Shown: piece after piece, positions 9,849 through 17,500 of the stretch | Layout of the letters: each line of letters starts with the position of its first letter | How positions within the stretch are numbered: the first letter of the stretch is position 1 | Source of the DNA: an uncultured Gammaproteobacteria bacterium | GTDB lineage: Bacteria > Pseudomonadota > Gammaproteobacteria > Ga0077536 | Reading direction: 5' to 3' | Length of the DNA stretch: 64,000 nt | Assembly (NCBI GenBank): GCA_938082545.1 | Contig: CALKCL010000002.1 | Location: 1 to 64,000 of the forward strand | Program-made: the position numbers and the translations under genes | The notes under the pieces: generated by a model | Database searches by the model: none | Seen by the model: only the letters and a program-made list of their open reading frames with translations | Told to the model about the DNA's origin: nothing

Positions 9849-10736
9849 TTATTCTTGATCTTTAAACTCGTCTTTCTCTTCAGAAAACCCTGATAGATGG
9901 GTCAATCTCTCGACAGTGATAATACGTTCTATTCTTCGGCTATCGATAATCCATGTTGGATAATTCTGTATTTTCATCAACTCACATTCTGTTGTTCTTG
10001 GTCCATTCGGGCCGTATTTTGAGCATTCAACGTAAGGGAGAGAAGCTGCCGCACCGCCAAAAAGACTTTTCTGTTCTTGGCAAGCCGCACACCAACTTGC
10101 ACCATAAAATTTAAAGCCACGAGCGCTAAGGTGTTCGGCGACTGCTTTTAATTTCAGGCTTTCTTCGCTAGAAAAAGCAGTATCACTGCTATTGGCGACA
10201 TGCATAACAAAAACGACTAGCAATGCAAAAGTAACCCCAACCAGATGTGCCTGGTGTTGGCGTTCTCTTGCTGAAAAAAAACTTGCCTTTAGGAATGCTA
10301 TAGTTACCAGTAAAAAAGAAATGAAACAGTAAAAACAAAATGCCCCCACGATATAGTGGGCTACTAACATCAGATAGACACTCACGAGAAATCCAATGGT
10401 CGATAATATCGTCGCCAAATGCATTTTTCTTTTTCTATCTACCAAACCCAGGGATGCAAAAATAATTCCCAGGTAAAGCATAGCGCCAAAAAGAGTTAAC
10501 GGGATACCAAGGAAGTGTGACCATTTACTGCTCTGGACAAGGTCACAACCGCTATTTCCTGAACAGTAAGGCAGTGATTCTTGCCATAGGTTAGACCAGA
10601 GCAAACCTAAACTTAATAAGCACCCTAAAACACCTATTGCAGCTAACCACCAATCTTTTGAATCACATTCGATTCCTTTAGAGGCGGTTTTTCGAGCGCT
10701 TTTGTGTAGCTTTTTGACCTTATGTTTGTTTGACAA
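9849..10736 (-). CDS. VKOR-thioredoxin fusion, disulfide-forming membrane protein
   Basis: This 295-residue protein fuses a vitamin K epoxide reductase domain of four to five membrane segments to a C-terminal thioredoxin-like domain. The VKOR part has the loop cysteines Cys58 and Cys64 and the quinone-proximal CFYC (Cys134, Cys137) in a membrane segment. The Trx part has WCAAC (Cys216, Cys219). Bacterial VKOR homologues re-oxidise periplasmic thiol oxidases, replacing DsbB, and fused Trx domains act as the built-in partner. The thioredoxin domain probably faces the periplasm (inferred). It is followed by fumC on the same strand, 42 bp away. It is probably its own unit, divergent from lpxD. 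Confidence 0.88.
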   Translation of the reverse strand: MSNKHKVKKLHKSARKTASKGIECDSKDWWLAAIGVLGCLLSLGLLWSNLWQESLPYCSGNSGCDLVQSSKWSHFLGIPLTLFGAMLYLGIIFASLGLVDRKRKMHLATILSTIGFLVSVYLMLVAHYIVGAFCFYCFISFLLVTIAFLKASFFSARERQHQAHLVGVTFALLVVFVMHVANSSDTAFSSEESLKLKAVAEHLSARGFKFYGASWCAACQEQKSLFGGAAASLPYVECSKYGPNGPRTTECELMKIQNYPTWIIDSRRIERIITVERLTHLSGFSEEKDEFKDQE

Positions 10737-10895
10737 TTTAATTTCTCTTTAAGTCAGCGGTTTAACAAAGCATCGTTAGACTCATCCTATAACAGGCAAG
10801 GATTTCTCGCCGTCACGAGCCGAACATTGTATCCTTAGGATATAATAATTTAAAAGAGCATGTGTGCTGCCACAATAATGACATGAGTTAATCAA

Positions 10896-11867
10896 ATGAG
10901 CTATTTGTTGTCTGAATTAGCGGAAAAGTTCGAGATTATGTCCACGGGTGACGGAAGTACTCGTATTGAAGGCGTGTGTGGCCTGTCCGATGACAAAAGA
11001 AACCATCTAGCTTTCGTATCCCAGCAGTCAATGCTCGCTTCTGCAAGTGCCTCTCAGATTTCTGTTTTTATCTCTCATCCTGATTTCCCTGTTCCCAACA
11101 AGCCTAATCTTGTCTCTGAAAACCCAGAATACCTAATAGCAAAAATAGCAACACTGTTCGCTACTTCTAAATTAACGGGGTTGGATGCAATACATCCCTC
11201 AGCAACAATAGATGAAACATCTTACATAGCTTCCAATACGCAAATAGGCGCTAATGCGGTTATTGGAGCAAATGTTAGTATTTCGGAAGGTACTCAGATT
11301 TTTCCGAATGTTGTGATTATGGACCGATGTGAAATAGGTGCCAACTGTATTATTTACCCTAATTGCACGCTCCGAGAAGACACGATACTTGGGGAACGCG
11401 TCGTTCTTCAAGCAGGCGTATCTATAGGTGCGGATGGCTTCGGTTACGTAATGAACAACCGAAAGCACTATAAAATCCCCCAATTGGGCAAAGTAGTTAT
11501 AGAAGACGACGTAGAAATTGGAGCGAACAGCACGGTTGACAGGGCTCGCTTCAACGAAACACGGGTAGGCAAAGGCACCAAAATAGATAATCTAGTGATG
11601 CTCGCGCACAACGTTAAAGTGGGCGAAGACTGCCTCATAGTGTCTCAGGTCGGCATTTCGGGTAGCACACAGATTGGAGATCGTGTCGTGCTCGCTGGAC
11701 AAGTTGGTACAGTTGGCCATATCACCATTGCGGATGATGTTACCGTCTTAGGAAAGGGAGGAGTCACAAAAGATATACTAACGCCTGGTACCTATGCTGG
11801 CATGCCCATCAAACCGGTGAAAGTCTGGTTACGTGCAATAGCTAAACTTTATCGAAGTTTGAAATGA
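10896..11867 (+). CDS. lpxD: UDP-3-O-acylglucosamine N-acyltransferase
   Basis: LpxD adds the second hydroxyacyl chain in lipid A synthesis. The 323-residue protein has an N-terminal uridine-binding domain, then a left-handed beta-helix of hexapeptide repeats (about residues 100-290) and a C-terminal helix. The catalytic His sits in LVMLAHNVKVG near residue 233. The family block GGVTKDILTPGTYAGMPIKP is present in pieces near the C-terminus. The usual neighbours bamA, skp, fabZ, lpxA and lpxB are absent, so this is either a displaced gene or a second copy. A TATAAT at 10841-10846 may be its -10 element, without a clear -35. Confidence 0.9.
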   Translation: MSYLLSELAEKFEIMSTGDGSTRIEGVCGLSDDKRNHLAFVSQQSMLASASASQISVFISHPDFPVPNKPNLVSENPEYLIAKIATLFATSKLTGLDAIHPSATIDETSYIASNTQIGANAVIGANVSISEGTQIFPNVVIMDRCEIGANCIIYPNCTLREDTILGERVVLQAGVSIGADGFGYVMNNRKHYKIPQLGKVVIEDDVEIGANSTVDRARFNETRVGKGTKIDNLVMLAHNVKVGEDCLIVSQVGISGSTQIGDRVVLAGQVGTVGHITIADDVTVLGKGGVTKDILTPGTYAGMPIKPVKVWLRAIAKLYRSLK

Positions 11868-11883
11868 CGAGAAGTAACCCTTA

Positions 11884-12783
11884 CTAATTGGGAAAAATGC
11901 CTGCCTTGGTAACCATAGCAGGCACTATGGCCCTCAAAGGCCCTTCCAGCCAGAGTGACGTGGATATAATCCCTTCTATATCGATGCCTGTCTCGTACCC
12001 CATTCGCTCAAGCATATATAAAACATCTTCCGTTCCAACGTTGCCAGTCGCTTTTGGTGCAAATGGACAGCCACCCACTCCACCGCAACTGGCATCAAAG
12101 ATACGTACGCCACTTTCTACTGCTGCAAAAATATTTGCGATGCCTGTATTTCTGGTATTATGAAAATGCAGTCTTAGGGGCACGCTTCCCATAGAGTCTC
12201 TTATAGTATCGACGAGACGTTTCACGTCGGAGGGGGCCGCTGCACCAATTGTGTCGGCAAGAGATATCTCATCTACACCGATATCTACTAGCGACTTAAC
12301 TAAGTCTAAGACTCTTGAGGGAGCCACTTCGCCTTCAAAAGGGCAACCGAAACTCGCGCCAATGGTAACGCCAAAAAAGCGCTTTTCTGCTTGCGCTATT
12401 CTTGCCATATTCTTTATACTTTCAAGCATTTCTAGCGCAGTCTTACCTTGATTTCGCTGACAAAAAGTATCGGTGGTGACAATAACGCAATTAATTTCAT
12501 CGACCATAGTCGCTAAAGCTCGACTCAACCCTTGCTCATTGAGGACCAACCCAATGAACCTCACACCTTTCTCACCAAAAGGTAGCTTAGCAATCAATTC
12601 ATCCACGTCAGCCATCTGGGGCACTCGTTTAGGATTAACAAAGCTCGCGACCTCAATTCTTCGCAACCCTGCATCTATCAAGTTTGAAATGAACTGTAAT
12701 TTTGTATCCACCGCTAAAAGCTCCGCCTGACTCTGCAAACCATCTCTTGGGCCAACATCAACAATTTCTATTCTATTATCCAT
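11884..12783 (-). CDS. mvaB: Hydroxymethylglutaryl-CoA lyase
   Basis: The enzyme cleaves HMG-CoA to acetyl-CoA and acetoacetate, the last step of leucine breakdown. I chose the ATG at 12783 (MDNRIEIVDVGPRDGLQ), which gives 299 residues, the family length. The open frame continues upstream to 12897, but that part overlaps the gor promoter side and has no family match. Seen are GPRDGLQ at the start, the SLADTIGAAAP loop and the cysteine loop GGVGGCPFAPKATGNVGTED. No methylcrotonyl-CoA carboxylase genes are adjacent, so a different hydroxyacyl-CoA substrate is possible. Confidence 0.88.
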   Translation of the reverse strand: MDNRIEIVDVGPRDGLQSQAELLAVDTKLQFISNLIDAGLRRIEVASFVNPKRVPQMADVDELIAKLPFGEKGVRFIGLVLNEQGLSRALATMVDEINCVIVTTDTFCQRNQGKTALEMLESIKNMARIAQAEKRFFGVTIGASFGCPFEGEVAPSRVLDLVKSLVDIGVDEISLADTIGAAAPSDVKRLVDTIRDSMGSVPLRLHFHNTRNTGIANIFAAVESGVRIFDASCGGVGGCPFAPKATGNVGTEDVLYMLERMGYETGIDIEGIISTSLWLEGPLRAIVPAMVTKAGIFPN

Positions 12784-12917
12784 AGTCTTTAAATCTTCGA
12801 TTAATTTTAAAGTGGACTCATTTGAGTTCAATACATCCATTAAAACACAAAAAGTACAATACCTAGAAAATGTTATGCTCTTATAATATTTGGACAATTA
12901 ATTATAGGTATCTCTGA

Positions 12918-14270
12918 ATGGCTAATTACGACTACGACCTTTTTACCATCGGCGGAGGCTCCGGTGGTGTAAGAGCAGCTCGATTTGCTGCTAATCTTGG
13001 AGTGAAGGTAGCACTAGCAGAGGAGCGATACCTCGGTGGAACCTGCGTCAATGTCGGATGCATTCCCAAAAAACTATTTAGCTATGCTTCCCATTTTAGT
13101 GAAGAGTTCGCTGATGCGGAAGGATTTGGTTGGAAGCTTGAGAAGCCTCAATTCAATTGGCAAACACTCATTGCTAATAAAGATCGTGAAATCAAACGCT
13201 TAAATGGAATTTATGAACAACTATTGAAAAATTCTGGCGTCACAATATTTAGCGAACATGCTGAAATAATTGACGAACATACTGTCGAAGTAGCAAATAT
13301 TCGCTACACTGCCGAAAAAATACTGATTGCCACAGGTGGCTGGCCATATGTCCCAGACTTTCCGGGTTCTGAATATGCGATCACTTCGAACGAAGCTTTT
13401 TATCTAAAAGAACTCCCTGCAAGTATTGTTATCGTAGGCGGTGGATATATCGCTGTTGAATTTGCGGGCATATTTAATGGCCTTGGATGTGAAGCGCATC
13501 AAATCTATAGAGGACCAATGTTTTTGCGCGGTTTTGACCTCGATGCGGCAAAGTTTTTAGCAGCGCAAATGGAGGGGAAGGGAATTGATTTAAGGCTTAA
13601 TAGTGAAGTGTCCTCTATAAAAAAAGTAGATGATGGCTACCAGGTTTTACTAGATTCAGGAGAACGAATTGACACTGACTTAGTCATGTATGCGACAGGT
13701 CGAACCCCCATGACTGATGGACTAGGTCTTGAGGCATGCGGGATCCTAGTGGATAGCAACAATGCTATTATTGTCGATCGTAACTACCGCACAAATTGTA
13801 GCTCTATATACGCCATCGGCGACGTAACTAATCGAATAAATCTTACCCCGGTAGCCCTTGCAGAAGGCATGGCATTAGTCGCTCACTTATACCAAAAAGC
13901 TGAAAAATCAGTTAGCTATGAATATATCCCCTGCGCCGTGTTTAGTAACCCCAATCTTGCTTCTGTCGGGTATGACGAAGAATCTGCTCGCCAAAAATTT
14001 GGCGAGATTATCGTTTATCAATCGAGCTTCAGAGCACTAAAGCATACTTTGACTGATAATGATGAAAAGACATTCATGAAATTGATTGTAAATCCCAAAA
14101 ACGACAAAGTAATCGGCGCACATATGGTGGGGCCAGATGCTGGCGAGAGCGTCCAAGGCATAGCGATTGCTCTCAAAGCAGGGGCTACTAAGAAAATTTT
14201 CGATCAGACTATTGGAATACACCCGACCTCTGGGGAAGAATGGGTTACTATGAGAGAGCCAACCATATAG
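12918..14270 (+). CDS. gor: Glutathione-disulfide reductase
   Basis: This FAD enzyme reduces GSSG with NADPH in the cytosol. At 450 residues it matches E. coli Gor. The FAD-binding N-terminus has GGGSGGVRAARFAA. The redox disulfide is GTCVNVGCIPKK (Cys43, Cys48). The NADPH domain begins GGGYIAVEFAGIF and has the two arginines of YRGPMFLRGFD that favour NADPH. The C-terminal His-Glu base is in HPTSGEEWV. A selenocysteine peroxiredoxin follows 38 bp downstream on the same strand, so the reductase and a peroxidase are probably co-expressed. Confidence 0.95.
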   Translation: MANYDYDLFTIGGGSGGVRAARFAANLGVKVALAEERYLGGTCVNVGCIPKKLFSYASHFSEEFADAEGFGWKLEKPQFNWQTLIANKDREIKRLNGIYEQLLKNSGVTIFSEHAEIIDEHTVEVANIRYTAEKILIATGGWPYVPDFPGSEYAITSNEAFYLKELPASIVIVGGGYIAVEFAGIFNGLGCEAHQIYRGPMFLRGFDLDAAKFLAAQMEGKGIDLRLNSEVSSIKKVDDGYQVLLDSGERIDTDLVMYATGRTPMTDGLGLEACGILVDSNNAIIVDRNYRTNCSSIYAIGDVTNRINLTPVALAEGMALVAHLYQKAEKSVSYEYIPCAVFSNPNLASVGYDEESARQKFGEIIVYQSSFRALKHTLTDNDEKTFMKLIVNPKNDKVIGAHMVGPDAGESVQGIAIALKAGATKKIFDQTIGIHPTSGEEWVTMREPTI

Positions 14271-14308
14271 CTATACAACTAAATCTCTAACTACAGGAGT
14301 CTAGTAGA

Positions 14309-14833
14309 ATGAAATTATACCTCGCCACGTTAGCGCTTCTATTCCCGTTTTTAAGTATTGCAGAGGCAGGTAACACCTTAAAAGTAGGTGACCAAGCGCC
14401 GAATTTTAGTCTTCAAGGATCAGATGGAAAGGTACATACATTATCTGATTATCTCGGGACTACAGTAGTGATAGCTTGGTTCCCCAAAGCCTTCACAGGC
14501 GGCTGAACCGCTCAATGCAAATCACTCCGTGAGAGTGGAAACTTCCTCAACGCTTTCCAGATGAAATACTTCATGGCAAGTACCGACGACATTGAGACTA
14601 ATACTGATTTTGCAAAAAAAAACGGCGCCAGCTTTCCTATCCTAAGCGATCCTAAAGGTCTTACAGCGGAAATTTATGGCATAAAGAGCATTCTCGGCTT
14701 TGCAAAGCGCCGGACCATTTACATAAACCCAGAAGGCAAAATCGCAAAAATTGATGCAGATGTTGGAGTATTATCTGCTGGGGCAGATATGGTTGTAAAT
14801 TTAGAGAGCCTTGGCGTAAAGAAGATAAATTAA
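14309..14833 (+). CDS. Selenocysteine-containing peroxiredoxin (TGA 14504-14506 read as Sec)
   Basis: Read through the in-frame TGA at 14504-14506, this is a 174-residue AhpC/TSA peroxiredoxin. Family knowledge: such enzymes reduce hydroperoxides. Residues 1-21 look like a Sec-pathway signal peptide (MKLYLATLALLFPFLSIAEA), suggesting export. The thioredoxin fold follows, with DQAPNFSLQGSDG. The active-site segment WFPKAFTGG-U-TAQC puts the recoded residue (Sec66) exactly at the peroxidatic cysteine, with a probable resolving Cys70. After the TGA the same frame runs 109 more codons with normal peroxiredoxin sequence (FPILSDPKGLTAEIYGI). An AGGAG ribosome binding site precedes the ATG. A hairpin fitting a bacterial SECIS lies just after the TGA. 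Gene callers will split it into two pieces. Not a pseudogene: no other lesion is seen. Confidence 0.9.
14522..14538 (+). promoter_or_regulatory. Predicted bacterial SECIS hairpin in the peroxiredoxin
   Basis: CACTC (14523-14527) pairs with GAGTG (14533-14537) around the 5-nt loop CGTGA. A T-G pair extends the stem to 6 bp. The loop starts 21 nt after the TGA, within the 16-37 nt range known for bacterial SECIS elements, and contains the GU that SelB typically reads. The assignment is structural inference by eye, not a fold computation. Confidence 0.65.
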
Positions 14834-14848
14834 TCTCGGGTAGATTAA
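14830..14848. terminator. Possible weak hairpin terminator between convergent genes
   Basis: TTAATCT (14830-14836) and AGATTAA (14842-14848) form a perfect 7-bp stem with loop CGGGT. It overlaps the peroxiredoxin stop codon and precedes the convergent PrpF gene end. It is AT-rich and lacks a clear T run, so the assignment is weak. Confidence 0.3.
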
Positions 14849-14862
14849 ACAATTGCGCCTAA

Positions 14863-16032
14863 TCAGCCAGACGTCATTTTCAGACGGGCCAAGACCTCAC
14901 CCCTCATTAATGTTCTCGCCGTCCTGTGGATTTTGGCGTTGGATACTTTTAGCTCATCGGAAACGGAAATACTAAGTTCCATCAGTCCAGCGGCATGAGC
15001 AATAGTTATATTCTTATCAGTAGGCTTTGAAGCCAACAAATTTGGAATAGTGCCAGCTATACAAGCACCAGTCGCTAAGGCAATTGCGCCAGTTGCTGGG
15101 ATAGCATGATGAGCTTTCCCCATGGAGAAAAAACGCGTACAAATATTCATGGCTTTTTGATTCGGTAGCTGACCAGATGCACTGGTATAACTTATAGGCT
15201 TCGTTACGATAGCTATTTTAGGGGTTGCCAGTCGCAAAGTGGCTTCTGAGAGTGATGAAATTAACCCTGCGCGCATCGCAGCACTAGCGCGTACCTTCTC
15301 AATCAGCGCCAAAGTTTGTGGCTTTTGATTTAACTCAGTCGGTGTCTCATTTCCACTCAATCCAAACGTATCTGCCTCAACAAAAATCGTCGGATTCCCA
15401 GAAGCAATAATACTTACTTGGATAGAACCAAAATCAGGAACGTCTATATAATCTATAGGATTTCGAGTAGGTAATACATGCGTAAAACTCCTAGGCACTG
15501 GGGTTTCAAATGTCACCGAAATAGGAGCTCCGGACCCAGGCACTCCTGAAATAACATAATCACCATATTGAAGAGGAGAACCTTGTTCATCAGTAGGTAC
15601 TTCAACTAGCAGCCGTTGTTGTAAATTTTGCTGCCAGACTGACACTATAACTTTTTGAGGGTGTGTTTCTACTAATTTTTCTTCCAAAGCATACAGTCCT
15701 ACGGCCGCAGCAAGATTGCCGCAATTCCCTGAATAATCAACCACCCCATCTCTTATCGACACATGCGCAAAACGGTAGTTAACATCGCAATCACCGCGTT
15801 CAGAAATAGACACAATCGCTGCTTTACTTGTACTTGATGTGGCGCCCCCTAACCCATCCATCTGGGTCCCAAAGGTGTCAGGACTACCCAGTGCTGAAAG
15901 TATAATTTCATCCTGTAATGCTCTAGCTGACGGCAGGTCGTTTTCTAGAAAGAAAACACCTTTACTCGTCCCTCCCCTCATCCAACATGCTCGAAATGGC
16001 ACGGTCTCAATTGTTGGGGTATGCATCTCCAT
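14863..16032 (-). CDS. PrpF-family isomerase (2-methylaconitate isomerase-like)
   Basis: This 389-residue cytosolic protein is of the PrpF / diaminopimelate-epimerase-like fold. The start VPFRACWMRGGTSKGVFF is the family hallmark. The conserved cysteine loop DYSGNCGNLAAAVG lies near residue 100. PrpF converts 2-methylaconitate isomers in the AcnD-dependent methylcitrate cycle; close relatives are 4-oxalomesaconate tautomerases. No prpB, prpC or acnD is near, so the substrate stays open. It is the last gene of a minus-strand run, 13 bp after the MATE gene. Confidence 0.82.
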   Translation of the reverse strand: MEMHTPTIETVPFRACWMRGGTSKGVFFLENDLPSARALQDEIILSALGSPDTFGTQMDGLGGATSSTSKAAIVSISERGDCDVNYRFAHVSIRDGVVDYSGNCGNLAAAVGLYALEEKLVETHPQKVIVSVWQQNLQQRLLVEVPTDEQGSPLQYGDYVISGVPGSGAPISVTFETPVPRSFTHVLPTRNPIDYIDVPDFGSIQVSIIASGNPTIFVEADTFGLSGNETPTELNQKPQTLALIEKVRASAAMRAGLISSLSEATLRLATPKIAIVTKPISYTSASGQLPNQKAMNICTRFFSMGKAHHAIPATGAIALATGACIAGTIPNLLASKPTDKNITIAHAAGLMELSISVSDELKVSNAKIHRTARTLMRGEVLARLKMTSG

Positions 16033-16045
16033 ATCTACCTTTCCA

Positions 16046-17494
16046 CTAAACTGTTATTGGCTTTTTTATAGAATCATCGTCTTGCATCTTGCGCGCAAGG
16101 AACACAAATCGACCAGTCAGCAAAATTGCTCCCGTGCATAAAGATAGTGAAAGTCCTAACCACACTCCAGTTGCACCATACCCCAAGGACATCCCTAGAA
16201 CATACGCTAGGACAAAACCAAATCCCCAATAATTTACGGCATTTAACATCAACGGAACACGAGTATCCTTTAAGCCTCGTAAAATAAAAGCTGCCGCAAC
16301 TTGGATACCATCGCCAAATTGTAACAAAGCGGCTAACCGGAACAAATGTGTTGATAAGGTAATTACAGAGGCATCGCTGGTATAAAGTTGCGCTATCACT
16401 GGAGCGTAGAAAAAAGTTGTTGCTGACGCTACCGTTGAGACTAAAGCACAGGTTATAAGACCAGTGTATCCAATACGAATAGCCGACTGTGTATCTCCTC
16501 GGCCAATTTCTTGACCAACACACACGGTTAAAGCCATGGCAAGACCCAAAGGCACCATGAAGACCAAACCTGAATAACTCAATACCACCTGATGGGCAGC
16601 CACGGCGACCGTCCCCAACGCGGCCATCAGTAAAGCGACAGTAGTAAATAAACCAGACTGCAAAAAAAGTGACAGCCCGATAGGCATACCTAAAGAAATT
16701 TGCCGACGTAAGATCGGCCAATCTATCCAAGAACTCAATTTAAAAATTTTGAAACTGCGGTAGTATTGAGAGGTAAGAGAGTACGTCACTAGCATGGCGA
16801 ACATGATCCAGAAGCTAATGGAATTACCTAAGCCGCAGCCAGCGACACCCATGGGTTCGATCCCGAGCTTCCCAAACATTAGGACATAGTTCAAAGCAAC
16901 ATTTACTGGCAGCATGCTACACATGACAACCATTATTGGAATTGTCCGCCCCACCCCTTCACTCATTTGCTTAAACGTATGATAGCCATAAGCCGCAAAT
17001 ACACCCCAGCTCAGCGCACTGAGATATTCTTGCGCTAGGGCGCTTACCTCGGGATCGATGCCTAGATGAAGAAGGAAAGGTTCAAAAGACCGCATGGCAA
17101 AAAAAACAACCAACGACAAGCCTAGACCCACAACCAAACTCTGTCGGGTCTCATGCCCTATCTCCTCCAGCCTCCCCGCCCCATAATGCTGCGCTACCGT
17201 CGGTCCTAACGCCATAATCACTCCCAGTCCCAACAGGAATAAGGCAATCCATATACCACTTCCAATTGCAACCGCGGCAAGCTGACTGGTACCAAGTTCG
17301 GAAGCCATCCTCGTATCGGCTACATTGATAGCAATACTTGAGAGGTTGTTAGCGACTAAAGGTAGGCCGATAGCCATGATCTTACGCAAGTCTTGCCCTA
17401 AATACGCCCCCGTTAATTTATACACATCGGTCCCTTTTTCAAATAGAAAAGCCGAGACGCGATTTACACCGGATGATGAAAGCCTCCAACCCAC
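16046..17494 (-). CDS. MATE-family multidrug/metabolite exporter
   Basis: This 482-residue inner-membrane protein has about 12 hydrophobic segments in two similar halves, the pattern of MATE (NorM-like) cation-coupled exporters. Family segments are KIMAIGLPLVANNLSSIAIN near residue 38 and the second-half counterpart QISLGMPIGLSLFLQSG. The first 37 residues are not hydrophobic, and a start at the internal ATG of MAIGLP (residue 40) is possible. It begins 6 bp after the peptide-importer ATPase gene and is probably in the same transcript. The exported compound is unknown. Confidence 0.9.
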   Translation of the reverse strand: MGWRLSSSGVNRVSAFLFEKGTDVYKLTGAYLGQDLRKIMAIGLPLVANNLSSIAINVADTRMASELGTSQLAAVAIGSGIWIALFLLGLGVIMALGPTVAQHYGAGRLEEIGHETRQSLVVGLGLSLVVFFAMRSFEPFLLHLGIDPEVSALAQEYLSALSWGVFAAYGYHTFKQMSEGVGRTIPIMVVMCSMLPVNVALNYVLMFGKLGIEPMGVAGCGLGNSISFWIMFAMLVTYSLTSQYYRSFKIFKLSSWIDWPILRRQISLGMPIGLSLFLQSGLFTTVALLMAALGTVAVAAHQVVLSYSGLVFMVPLGLAMALTVCVGQEIGRGDTQSAIRIGYTGLITCALVSTVASATTFFYAPVIAQLYTSDASVITLSTHLFRLAALLQFGDGIQVAAAFILRGLKDTRVPLMLNAVNYWGFGFVLAYVLGMSLGYGATGVWLGLSLSLCTGAILLTGRFVFLARKMQDDDSIKKPITV

Positions 17495-17500
17495 AATGAA

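Noticed and set aside
14561-14833. Separate short gene, or a peroxiredoxin pseudogene split by a nonsense mutation
   Set aside because: The two halves are in one frame, the TGA is exactly at the catalytic Cys, and no other lesion is seen. The same pattern recurs at 37693.
16074-16730. 218-codon minus-strand open frame
   Set aside because: It overlaps the MATE gene in another frame and has an aromatic/Cys-rich composition typical of a shadow.
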